NCBI GenBank assembly: GCA_028694095.1
Contig: JAQUTZ010000007.1
Coordinates: forward strand, 1,686 to 17,568
DNA length: 15,883 bases
Direction of reading: 5' to 3'
From: Minisyncoccota bacterium
Lineage (GTDB): Bacteria; Patescibacteriota; Minisyncoccia; Minisyncoccales; MHMH01
In this document: piece by piece, positions 6,461 to 13,286 of the stretch
How positions within the stretch are numbered: the first letter of the stretch is position 1
How the letters are laid out: every line of letters starts with the position of its first letter
The notes under the pieces: generated by a model
Databases searched by the model: none
Seen by the model: only the letters and a program-made list of their open reading frames with translations
What the model was told of the DNA's origin: nothing
Position numbers and translations under genes: made by a program

Positions 6461-6703
6461 GGTTTTGGCTGGCTGCCGAAAGCGGCTTTCGGAGTCGGGC
6501 GGGCCGAGCACTCAATAGGTTGAGTGCTCGGTTTTTGAAAGAGAAGGCGGCTGCGGCGATTCCTTTTCCCCCAGACCCCTTTTCGCTTGCCGCAGCCGCC
6601 GCGTCCGAGGGGATTTTTCCTGCCCGCCGCCTCTGGCGGCGGGCACTGGCTTTTTTCAGGAATTTCTGATAAAATGAGTTCGAGCAGACTCGTAAATATA
6701 CTC
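6461..6703 (-). repeat. Right copy of 243-bp inverted repeat
   Basis: Reverse complement of the element's left end, 1512-1754, with one mismatch, including all the GC-rich hairpins. At 6701-6703 (CTC) it joins directly to an inverted copy of the element's right end, so 6461-6838 as a whole reads as an inverted circular junction. Confidence 0.93.
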
Positions 6704-6838
6704 CGTAATTTGACTTTCAGGAATTTTTCCGACTTTTTCGTGGGCGGCGCAGAGCGCCGCCCATTGATTTTTCGCTTCATTTTCCCGCTCGCTCGGCGCG
6801 CTAAAGCGCGCCTCGCGGCCTGGCAAAAAGAGGTTCGA
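6656..6838 (-). pseudogene. Duplicated 3' fragment of the recombinase gene, inverted
   Basis: Positions 6701-6838 are the reverse complement of 8403-8540 (138 bp, one mismatch at 6823, changing Ser to Pro). Read on the minus strand in the recombinase frame, it gives SNLFLPGREARFSAP and on to KIPESQITE, then crosses the GAG junction into YIYESARTHFIRNS and a stop at 6656. It has no start or catalytic domain and is not a functional gene. Its value is that it shows how the recombinase would end if the left and right ends of the element were joined. Confidence 0.85.
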
Positions 6839-6854
6839 AATTTTTGTATTTGCT

Positions 6855-6883
6855 TTGCTTGTAAAAAGAATTTTTGGTATAAT
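6855..6883 (+). promoter_or_regulatory. Promoter of the recombinase gene
   Basis: -35 TTGCTT (6855-6860), 17-bp spacer, perfect -10 TATAAT (6878-6883). The start of transcription should be near 6890, which is the first base of a large inverted repeat in the leader. The -35 is the same as in P1 upstream of the DGR target. Confidence 0.75.
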
Positions 6884-6889
6884 GTAAAT

Positions 6890-6980
6890 GCGACCAATCA
6901 GATAGAAAAGCCTTTTTAAATGGCCGTCTCGGAATCAATTAAGGTTTTTCTTGATTGGTCGCACCGGGGCGGCCATTTAA
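6890..6980 (+). promoter_or_regulatory. Interleaved inverted repeats (pseudoknot-like) in the recombinase leader
   Basis: Stem 1: 6890-6914 with 6941-6962, an 11-bp perfect outer part (GCGACCAATCA), a 3-nt bulge, then 11 more pairs with one G-U. Stem 2: 6916-6932 with 6964-6980, 17 pairs with two G-U (core TTAAATGGCCG). The 5' arm of stem 2 lies in the loop of stem 1, so the two interleave as in an H-type pseudoknot or as mutually exclusive folds. The block starts at the predicted transcription start and ends 21 bp before the recombinase ATG. It may control recombinase expression; a recombinase or directionality-factor binding site is the alternative. Confidence 0.6.
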
Positions 6981-7001
6981 TTATTAATAAATATAAAATC
7001 T

Positions 7002-8744
7002 ATGCAAAACATTACCTCGCAAAAATTCTTTTTATACGCCCGCAAGTCCACCGACGTGGAAGATAAACAAGTTAGATCTATTGGAGACCAAATATCAGAA
7101 TTGCGCGCCTTTGCCAAGCAGGAAAACCTAAATGTCATTGAGGAATTTGTTGAAAAGCAAAGCGCCAAGATTCCGGGCAGGCCGATCTTCAACGAAATGC
7201 TGAACAGAATAGAAAAAGGCGAAGCTAATGGAATTTTGGCCTGGCACGCAGACAGACTAGCGCGCAATTCTGTTGACGGAGGAAGGATTATTTACCTTTT
7301 GGATTGCGGGCGTATTCAATCGTTGAAGTTTCCGACTCTCTGGTTTGAAAATACGCCGCAAGGAAAGTTTATGTTGAATATTGTATTCGGGCAAAGCAAA
7401 TACTATGTGGATTCTCTTTCCGAAAACACCAAAAGAGGGTTGCGCCAAAAAGTGAAGCGAGGCGAGTATCCCTCGCTTGCTCCGGTTGGCTATATCAACG
7501 ACTCACGGACAAAAAGCGTGGTTGTAGATAAAAAGAAGTCAATTATCATTCGCCAAGCTTTTGAAATGTACGCCGATGGCAATCACCGGTTAGAGGATAT
7601 TTCCGACTTTTTGGCGCAGAACAAAATAGTTTCCAGAAGCGGAAAGAGAATCCACATTACGAGAACCACTTTTATTCTTTCCAATCCTTTCTACACTGGG
7701 CTATTCCGCTATGCTGGCGAAATATACGAAGGAAAACACGAGCCAATCATATCAAAGAAACTTTTTGATAAAGTTCAGGAAGTTTTAAAACAGAGAGGAA
7801 AAACAAGACATAAAACCAAAATTGAGCCGCAAGCTTTCTGCGGATTATTGCGCTGCGGCACTTGTGGCATGATGATAACTGGCGAATACAGGATTAAACA
7901 TCAGAAAAATGGCAATGAACATCATTACATCTATTACCATTGTTCAAAAAAGAAGAAAGGTTTCAAATGTCTCGAACCCTGTATTCGTCAGGAGGAATTG
8001 GATAAACAAATTTCATTTATGCTCCAAAAATTTTCTTTGCGTGCGGATTGGGCGGAGAAACTTTTGGAAATATTGAAAAATGACAAAACAAAATCCGCCC
8101 AATCCGTTTTTGCTTTTGTTCAAGAAAATAAAGAAAAGATAAAAACAATCAATATAAAACTCCAGCGACTTTTAGATGGCTATTTAGAACAAAATATTGA
8201 ACGCGACATATACCGCCAAGAAAAAGCAAAACTGCTTTCTGAAAAAAAGTCGCTGGAAGAACAAAGAACAAGATTTGAACAAAAGCAGAATGATTGGGTC
8301 GAACCGATGGAAAAATGGCTGAATTACGCTCAAAACCTTGCAAAAATCGCAAAAAATAGCGACCTTTTACAGAAAAAGGTCGCGGCCAAAGAAATCTTTG
8401 GCTCGAACCTCTTTTTGTCAGGCCGCGAGGCGCGCTTTAGCGCGCCGAGCGAGCGGGAAAATGAAGCGAAAAATCAATGGGCGGCGCTCTGCGCCGCCCA
8501 CGAAAAAGTCGGAAAAATTCCTGAAAGTCAAATTACGGAGCGGGTAACGGGAATCGAACCCGTATCTCAACCTTGGGAAGGTCGCGTTCTACCACTGAAC
8601 CATACCCGCAATTACCAAGTAAAAGGATTCCACCACTGCCTCTCTGTTTCCGGAATCTCCTCTCCCTCGGGAGGAAGAATGGTCACAACCGATTCTCCGG
8701 GCTTCCTTAAATTAAACCTTTCCCTCGCCTCGGTTTCAAGATAA
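7002..8744 (+). CDS. Large serine recombinase / integrase
   Basis: 580 residues as read here. Resolvase domain about 8-150: catalytic S16 in FLYARKST, ILAWHADRLARN near 78-89. Recombinase (DNA-binding) domain about 155-265. Zinc-ribbon Cys at 280/285/288 and 314/323/327. Coiled coil about 365-425. The family cuts and rejoins DNA at a short core through a 5'-phosphoserine link, integrating or excising an element. The gene sits at the element's right end next to tRNA-Gly, the usual integrase position. From residue 513 (codon at 8538) the frame leaves the element and reads antisense through the tRNA and ftsB (RVTGIEPVSQPWEG...), so residues 513-580 are supplied by the chromosome. In a circular form the frame would stop sooner. 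The AUG has no clear Shine-Dalgarno. Confidence 0.93.
   Translation: MQNITSQKFFLYARKSTDVEDKQVRSIGDQISELRAFAKQENLNVIEEFVEKQSAKIPGRPIFNEMLNRIEKGEANGILAWHADRLARNSVDGGRIIYLLDCGRIQSLKFPTLWFENTPQGKFMLNIVFGQSKYYVDSLSENTKRGLRQKVKRGEYPSLAPVGYINDSRTKSVVVDKKKSIIIRQAFEMYADGNHRLEDISDFLAQNKIVSRSGKRIHITRTTFILSNPFYTGLFRYAGEIYEGKHEPIISKKLFDKVQEVLKQRGKTRHKTKIEPQAFCGLLRCGTCGMMITGEYRIKHQKNGNEHHYIYYHCSKKKKGFKCLEPCIRQEELDKQISFMLQKFSLRADWAEKLLEILKNDKTKSAQSVFAFVQENKEKIKTINIKLQRLLDGYLEQNIERDIYRQEKAKLLSEKKSLEEQRTRFEQKQNDWVEPMEKWLNYAQNLAKIAKNSDLLQKKVAAKEIFGSNLFLSGREARFSAPSERENEAKNQWAALCAAHEKVGKIPESQITERVTGIEPVSQPWEGRVLPLNHTRNYQVKGFHHCLSVSGISSPSGGRMVTTDSPGFLKLNLSLASVSR
8403..8540 (+). repeat. Element right end; 138-bp repeat inverted at 6701-6838
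   Basis: This is the last part of the recombinase gene up to the GAG at the tRNA end. It pairs with 6701-6838 as an inverted repeat with one mismatch and includes internal hairpins (GGCGCGCTTTAGCGCGCC; GGGCGGCGCTCTGCGCCGCCC). Homology stops exactly at 8540; 8541 onward is tRNA and has no counterpart in the internal copy, so 8540 marks the element edge. Confidence 0.92.
8539..8609 (-). tRNA. tRNA-Gly(CCC), integration site of the element
   Basis: 71 nt on the minus strand. The acceptor stem GCGGGTA pairs with TACCCGC (7 bp), the anticodon stem CGACC/GGTTG encloses loop TTCCCAA with anticodon CCC, and the T-arm is ACGGG-TTCGATT-CCCGT. Discriminator T; CCA is not encoded. The tRNA is intact although the element abuts its 3' end, because the GAG at the crossover is present in both partners. 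The recombinase frame overlaps the whole gene in antisense. Confidence 0.95.
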
Positions 8745-8980
8745 TCTTCGTCGGCCGAATCGGATACTTGAGCCTGAAGCAGGTCGTTTCTTTCTTCCAG
8801 AATTCTCAGCTGCTCCCGCAGATATTCTTCCTGTTCGTTAAGTTCCGACCTCTTTTGGATTATTTTAAAGTTGGAAACCGCCAAAAACCCGATTATCACC
8901 AAAAGGAGAGCCGCCAAAAAAACCGGAAAAAACCAACTGCCCCCGAAACTCCTTTTATTTTTCCTGAATTTTGCTACCAT
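8612..8980 (-). CDS. FtsB/DivIC-like cell-division protein
   Basis: 122 residues: short basic N-terminus (MVAKFRKNKR), one transmembrane helix about 17-36 (FFPVFLAALLLVIIGFLAV), a coiled coil about 38-75 (KRSELNEQEEYLREQLRIL), then ETEARERFNLRKPGESVV, the usual ending of the septum formation initiator family. These bitopic proteins join the division-site FtsQ/DivIB-FtsL complex. Size and order of parts fit the family; whether it is FtsB or DivIC cannot be settled. It lies 2 bp upstream of tRNA-Gly on the same strand, so the tRNA may be processed from its transcript. Confidence 0.85.
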   Translation of the reverse strand: MVAKFRKNKRSFGGSWFFPVFLAALLLVIIGFLAVSNFKIIQKRSELNEQEEYLREQLRILEERNDLLQAQVSDSADEDYLETEARERFNLRKPGESVVTILPPEGEEIPETERQWWNPFTW

Positions 8981-8988
8981 GAGATTGT

Positions 8989-9084
8989 ATGAAAATGAAG
9001 AAAGTTGCCAAAATAGTCTGGTTGGTCATGATTTCCCTGGTTATTATCAGCATGCTTGCCTTTTCGGTAGCTCCCTTATTTTAA
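8989..9084 (+). CDS. Possible 31-residue membrane peptide
   Basis: ATG at 8989 opens a 31-codon frame: MKMKKVAKIVWLVMISLVII then SMLAFSVAPLF. A basic N-terminus followed by one hydrophobic segment gives a plausible single-pass peptide. It is divergent from ftsB with only 8 bp between start codons, so any promoter would have to lie inside ftsB, which lowers confidence. I do not recognise a function. Confidence 0.35.
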   Translation: MKMKKVAKIVWLVMISLVIISMLAFSVAPLF

Positions 9085-9102
9085 CCGCATTACAGGGTTT
9101 CT

Positions 9103-10881
9103 TCAAGCCTTAAAGACCTCCAGAAATACCCGGGAAGGAATTTTAATCCTTCCTTTTTCTTTTAATTCTTTCTTTCCTTTTTTCTGCTTTTCCAGAAGCT
9201 TCCTTTTTCTGCTGTAGTCTCCTCCGTAAAGAGGGGCTATTACGTCTTTTCCTTTGGACCTGACGGTCTCTCTGGCCAGAATCTTCCCTCCCACGGCAGC
9301 CTGCAAGGGAACGGAAAACAGCTGGGAAGGCATTTCTTCTTTGAGTTTTTCCACTATCCTTTTGCCCTCGTTATAAGCTTCTGCTTCCGGAACTATTCTG
9401 GAAAGAGCTTCTTCTTTCCTGCCTAAAACCAGGATATCCAGTTTGACCAGCTGAGCGGGCCTCCAGTCCAGCATCTCGTAGCTCATTGAGGCAAATCCTT
9501 GGGAAGCCCCTTTCAGCTTGTCGTACAAGTTCTTGGTTATTATCTCTCTCAAGGGCGTTTCATATACCAGCTCCATTTTGTCCGCTCCCAGATAATTGGT
9601 TTCAACCTGCCTGGAATCAATGGTTTCCAGCAATTCCAGCACCGGCCCCAAATACCTGGAGGGGGTAAGAACGGCCAGCTTCGTCCACAGCTCCTGGCAC
9701 AAAGAAATGCTTCCTGGATCGGGCCAATCGGCCGAAGTGTGGACCGTAATCTCTTTGTTGCCTTCTGTAAAAACCTTGTAGATAACGGAGGGCGTTGAAA
9801 GAACCAGGCTTAAGTCAAACTCCCTTCTCAGGCGCTCTGCCACTATTTCAACGTGCAAAAGGCCGAGAAACCCGCACTGGAATCCCCTGCCCAGCCCCTC
9901 CTTCATCTCGGGCTTGAAGGTTAAAGCAGCATCATTGAGCTTAAGCTTTTCAAGAGCGGTTTTTAAAAGCTCGAAGTCGTCTGAAATTTCAGGGTAAATG
10001 CTCAAAAAAACTTTGGGCTGCGGTTCTTTGTATCCCGGCAAAGGCAGGACCCCGGAAGGAGCGTCGGTAATCGTATCTCCCACCCTGACGTTCTCCGACT
10101 CCTTGACTCCGGTGGCGATAAACCCTATGTCTCCCGCAGACAAGGCATCTTTAACGGCCGGCTCCGGACGGAAAATCCCCGTCTCCTTGACTTCTCCCTT
10201 GGCTCCCGACTGCATGAGGTATATTTTATCCCCCTTCCTGACCCTGCCGTCAAAAACCCTGACGTAAGCCAAAACTCCTTTATACGGATCGTACATGGAA
10301 TCGAATATCAAGACCCTTAAAGCCAAGTCGTCCCTGCCTTCTTTCGGGGGCGGCACCTTTTCCACTACCGCCTCCAAGACTTTCTCCACGTTCTCCCCGG
10401 TCTTGGCTGAAATCCTGATGATTTCGGACTTGTCCACTCCCAGAAGGCCGGCTATTTCCTTTTCTGTTTCTTCGACTTTCGCCTGGGGAACGTCTATCTT
10501 ATTTATCACCGGAATAATGGTCAGCTTTTCCTGGCGGGCCATCTCTAAATTGCTGACCGTCTGGGCCTGGATTCCCTTGGTGGCATCCACCAAAAGAATC
10601 GCCCCCTCCACGGCCAAAAGGGACCTGGACACTTCATAGCTGAAATCCACGTGGCCGGGAGTGTCGATTAAATTCAAAACATAATCCTTGTACTCCATTT
10701 TGACCGGCTGCATCTTTATGGTAATCCCCCTTTCCCTTTCCAGGTCCATCATATCCAGATACTGGGAATGCATTTTCCTTTTTTCGATAGTGGAGGTCAA
10801 TTCTAAAAAGCGGTCGGCTAAAGTCGACTTCCCGTGGTCAATGTGGGCGAATATGCAAAAATTGCGTATTTTTTTCGTCAT
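9103..10881 (-). CDS. lepA: Elongation factor 4 (LepA), ribosomal back-translocase GTPase
   Basis: 592 residues, close to the usual ~600. GTPase motifs: AHIDHGKST at 13-21 (G1), GITIKMQ around 52-58 (G2), DTPGH 73-77 (G3), NKID 127-130 (G4), SAKTG near 160 (G5). Then domain II (RVLIFDSMYDPYKGVLAYVR), an EF-G-like domain III (FLSIYPEISDDFELL) and the LepA C-terminal region (SYEMLDWRPAQLVKLDILV...YGGDYSRKRKLLEKQKKGKK). LepA binds ribosomes in an EF-G-like way and affects initiation or back-translocation. The MTKKIRNFCIFAHIDHGKST start fits the family. It lies 122 bp downstream of ftsB's start on the same strand. Confidence 0.97.
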   Translation of the reverse strand: MTKKIRNFCIFAHIDHGKSTLADRFLELTSTIEKRKMHSQYLDMMDLERERGITIKMQPVKMEYKDYVLNLIDTPGHVDFSYEVSRSLLAVEGAILLVDATKGIQAQTVSNLEMARQEKLTIIPVINKIDVPQAKVEETEKEIAGLLGVDKSEIIRISAKTGENVEKVLEAVVEKVPPPKEGRDDLALRVLIFDSMYDPYKGVLAYVRVFDGRVRKGDKIYLMQSGAKGEVKETGIFRPEPAVKDALSAGDIGFIATGVKESENVRVGDTITDAPSGVLPLPGYKEPQPKVFLSIYPEISDDFELLKTALEKLKLNDAALTFKPEMKEGLGRGFQCGFLGLLHVEIVAERLRREFDLSLVLSTPSVIYKVFTEGNKEITVHTSADWPDPGSISLCQELWTKLAVLTPSRYLGPVLELLETIDSRQVETNYLGADKMELVYETPLREIITKNLYDKLKGASQGFASMSYEMLDWRPAQLVKLDILVLGRKEEALSRIVPEAEAYNEGKRIVEKLKEEMPSQLFSVPLQAAVGGKILARETVRSKGKDVIAPLYGGDYSRKRKLLEKQKKGKKELKEKGRIKIPSRVFLEVFKA

Positions 10882-10916
10882 TATAAGCTAATTTTAATTG
10901 ATTTTTGGATAAAGAT

Positions 10917-10944
10917 AAAGGGTTCTCCGAAGAGAACCCTTTTT
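10917..10944 (-). terminator. Rho-independent terminator, mainly for the 69-aa ORF
   Basis: An 11-bp stem AAAGGGTTCTC (10917-10927) and complement (10932-10942) with a CGAA loop. T-rich sequence lies on both sides (TTT on plus; TTTATCTTTA on minus). It directly follows the stop of the small ORF at 10947 and separates it from lepA. Confidence 0.75.
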
Positions 10945-10946
10945 GC

Positions 10947-11156
10947 TTACAGCCCGTAGGCCTTGGCGTTCTTTAAAAACTTCTTGATATTGCTGGGTTT
11001 CCAGGAGCCGAATCCTCCGACATCCCGCCAGGCCATGAGGGCCAGGACCACGAATATCAGGAAGAACATGCTGTGCCCCGCGTAAATTACGTAGCCGATG
11101 CAGGCAAAGAGCATCAGTTCCCCTAAGGCGCAGAAAATAAGCAGTAAATACCTCAT
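10947..11156 (-). CDS. Small membrane protein of unknown function
   Basis: 69 residues with two hydrophobic segments (LLLIFCALGELMLFACIGYVIYA about 4-26; MFFLIFVVLALMAW about 30-43) and a basic tail (KPSNIKKFLKNAKAYGL). A clear Shine-Dalgarno AAGGAGG lies about 6 bp before the ATG, which supports it as a real gene; few genes in this window have one. It is downstream of murJ and another membrane ORF on the same strand and is followed by a terminator, so it is probably the last gene of that unit. No known family recognised. Confidence 0.75.
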   Translation of the reverse strand: MRYLLLIFCALGELMLFACIGYVIYAGHSMFFLIFVVLALMAWRDVGGFGSWKPSNIKKFLKNAKAYGL

Positions 11157-11201
11157 TAACCCCTCCTTTCTGCGCTTATTCTACGTATCTGTAAGAAAAA
11201 G

Positions 11202-11555
11202 TCAAGGGCCAAAAGAAATTAAGAACCCCGTCGCCAGCGCCAATTTTATTAAGGCTGAAAAAAACTTAAACCTCACGCTCACCGTCTCCTCCCGCCCCCG
11301 CTTTAAAGACCTTGCCAGATACCAGAGAGCGTAAACAATAAATAACAGGAAGGCTGAGGCCAAAAACCAATCCGGCTGAAATCCGCCAAGAAAAAAATAA
11401 AAAGACAAAAAAGCAAAAAACAAATAAACTAAAACGTGGAGAATCTCTTTTAAAAAGCTGGTGCGCCTGACTGTTTCTCCCATTCCCGCCCAAGCCATAT
11501 TTTCCCAGAAGGCTAGGAAAAAATAGGCGGAGGAAATAAGAAGCAGCCAGCTCAT
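11202..11555 (-). CDS. Polytopic membrane protein of unknown function, coupled to murJ
   Basis: 117 residues with about four hydrophobic segments (MSWLLLISSAYFFLAFW; LHVLVYLFFAFLSFYFFLGG; WFLASAFLLFIVYALWYLA; FFSALIKLALATGFLISF). Its ATG overlaps the TGA of murJ as ATGA (11552-11555), which suggests translational coupling with the lipid II flippase. I do not recognise a family. The coupling hints at a cell-envelope role but does not show one. Confidence 0.75.
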   Translation of the reverse strand: MSWLLLISSAYFFLAFWENMAWAGMGETVRRTSFLKEILHVLVYLFFAFLSFYFFLGGFQPDWFLASAFLLFIVYALWYLARSLKRGREETVSVRFKFFSALIKLALATGFLISFGP

Positions 11556-13198
11556 TTTGATTCCTTTTTAAACTGTCCTGAAACCGAAGAGCATATGTTC
11601 TTTATCTCAGGCAGCCCCAAGAGGTGGGCGGAAAACAGGTAGGTCAGCAATCCGGCTAAAACCGCGAAAACGGTCTGCAAAAACAGCCCCAGAACGGTAT
11701 TCATATCGACAAATGGAGCTGCCGCCCAAAGAGACAGATAGGTGGCGGTAGCCATTAGCATGGTAGCCATGATAACCTTCCTTAAAGATCTCAGTTGATC
11801 CATTAAATTTATCTTCCCCATCTCCTGGCGCAAAAAGAATAAAAGGCAAAGGAACTGGAAAATGGCGGCCGCGGATATGGCTAAGGGAAGGCCGACAACG
11901 GCTATGCTTTCAATTCCCTCCAGCTTTAAAAAGCTGATAAAGAAATTCCGGAACCCTCCTTCTATTGAAAGAAGGTGGACGAACAAGAAGCTCAGGCAGA
12001 CATTCAGGCCCATTGAAGCCAAGCTGATGGCCACCGGAGTTTTTGTATTTTGGAAAGAATAGAAAACCCTGGCTAAAAACGGCACCAGGCTGGCTGCAAA
12101 TATGCCGATGCAGAATATTCCCAAAGAAGCGGCGGTGAGGCGGGTATCGGCCCAGCCAAACTGGCCGGTTCCCAGAATCAGCCTGACTATCTGGGCCCTC
12201 AAAAGAAACATCAAAGCGCTGATGGGAACTATGAGAAAGATGATCTGGCGGAGAGCCGAAGAGAAATGGCCGATGAACTGCTGGCGGGCTCCGTTAACCC
12301 AGGCCCGGGATAAAGACGGGAAGGCGGCTACGGCAAAAGAAGCTCCGATTATGCCTATTGGAAAATGCTGAAGGTTGTTGGCAAAATTAAAAACGGCAAT
12401 GCTTCCTGCGGTTAAAGTGGAAGCAATGGCTGTTACCACGATTAGATTAACCTGCAAAGCAGCCGTGCCCGCCACCCTCGGCAGCATCAGCTTGAAAATG
12501 GTTCTTAGTCCGGAAGACCCTAAATCGAAAACCCTTTTATACCTAAACCCCGAAGAAATAGCGGCGGGAACCTGGATTAAAAGGTGGAGGCCCGCCCCGA
12601 AAACAACTCCGTAAACCAAACCGACAAGACCGTAAAGAGGATAAAGGAAAATGATTCCGAAAATTATGCCGACATTGTAAAGAATCGGAGCCATGGCGTA
12701 TGCCAAAAATCTGTCGAAATAATGGAGGATTCCCGAAAAAACAGAGGAAATTCCGAAGATAACCGGGCTTAAAAACATTATCCTGGTCAAAGACACCGCC
12801 AGTTCTTTCTGATGGGCGCTGAATCCCGGAGCAACCAAGTTTATCAGCCAGGGAGTAAAAATAGCCAAAGTGCCGCAGACCACAATCAGAGAAAATAGAA
12901 AAACGTTAAGAACGTTGCTGGCCAGCTTCCATCCCTCTTCTTCGTCTTTAAGGAAATACTTTGAAAATACCGGCACGAACACGGAGCTTATCCCTCCCAT
13001 CACTATTATCCCGAAAACGAAATCCGGTATCCTGAAAGCAGCGAAATATATATCCAGCTCTTCGCCAGCTCCAAAGCTTCCGGCTAGTAGCCTATCTCGC
13101 AGTAAACCCAAAAGCCGGCTTATCAAAGCCGACCCTCCGAGAAGAACGGCAGCGAAAGTTACGGTCTTGGATTTTGACCTGAAAATGCCTCGTATCAT
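11552..13198 (-). CDS. murJ: MurJ/MviN lipid II flippase
   Basis: 548 residues, multiple transmembrane segments throughout. The N-terminal signature SRLLGLLRDRLLAGSFGAGE then DIYFAAFRIPDFVF matches MurJ: R28, R34 and D49 line up with the essential Arg/Asp residues of TM1 and TM2 in E. coli MurJ (R18, R24, D39), with R56 near the conserved basic position. It also has GGISSVFVPVFSKY and the repeated MATE-like halves of the MOP exporter superfamily. It flips lipid II across the membrane for peptidoglycan synthesis. The ATG is about 5 nt from the predicted transcription start, so the mRNA may be leaderless. A 117-aa membrane ORF overlaps its stop by 4 bp. Confidence 0.95.
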   Translation of the reverse strand: MIRGIFRSKSKTVTFAAVLLGGSALISRLLGLLRDRLLAGSFGAGEELDIYFAAFRIPDFVFGIIVMGGISSVFVPVFSKYFLKDEEEGWKLASNVLNVFLFSLIVVCGTLAIFTPWLINLVAPGFSAHQKELAVSLTRIMFLSPVIFGISSVFSGILHYFDRFLAYAMAPILYNVGIIFGIIFLYPLYGLVGLVYGVVFGAGLHLLIQVPAAISSGFRYKRVFDLGSSGLRTIFKLMLPRVAGTAALQVNLIVVTAIASTLTAGSIAVFNFANNLQHFPIGIIGASFAVAAFPSLSRAWVNGARQQFIGHFSSALRQIIFLIVPISALMFLLRAQIVRLILGTGQFGWADTRLTAASLGIFCIGIFAASLVPFLARVFYSFQNTKTPVAISLASMGLNVCLSFLFVHLLSIEGGFRNFFISFLKLEGIESIAVVGLPLAISAAAIFQFLCLLFFLRQEMGKINLMDQLRSLRKVIMATMLMATATYLSLWAAAPFVDMNTVLGLFLQTVFAVLAGLLTYLFSAHLLGLPEIKNICSSVSGQFKKESK

Positions 13199-13209
13199 CG
13201 AATTTATTC

Positions 13210-13238
13210 ATTTTACTACCAACTTTACAAAACTCCAA
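13210..13238 (-). promoter_or_regulatory. Predicted murJ promoter
   Basis: On the minus strand, TTGGAG (13238-13233), 17 bp, TAAAAT (13215-13210). Transcription would begin about 13203, only a few bases before the murJ ATG, with no Shine-Dalgarno between. It overlaps the pyrB promoter on the other strand. Confidence 0.45.
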
Positions 13239-13255
13239 ACCTGGGATATTATCCC
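13224..13255 (+). promoter_or_regulatory. Predicted pyrB promoter with palindrome over -10
   Basis: TTTACA (13224-13229), 17 bp, TATTAT (13247-13252). The palindrome GGGATA-T-TATCCC (13243-13255) covers the -10 and could be an operator. This promoter overlaps that of divergent murJ, so the two may interfere with each other. Confidence 0.45.
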
Positions 13256-13286
13256 AACAGAACAAAGTTCTTTGAAAGGAGAAAAA

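Noticed and set aside
12870..13286. N-terminal extension of pyrB (444-codon frame)
   Set aside because: It is antisense to murJ and crosses the intergenic promoter; ATG 13287 has a good Shine-Dalgarno and gives the normal ATCase length.
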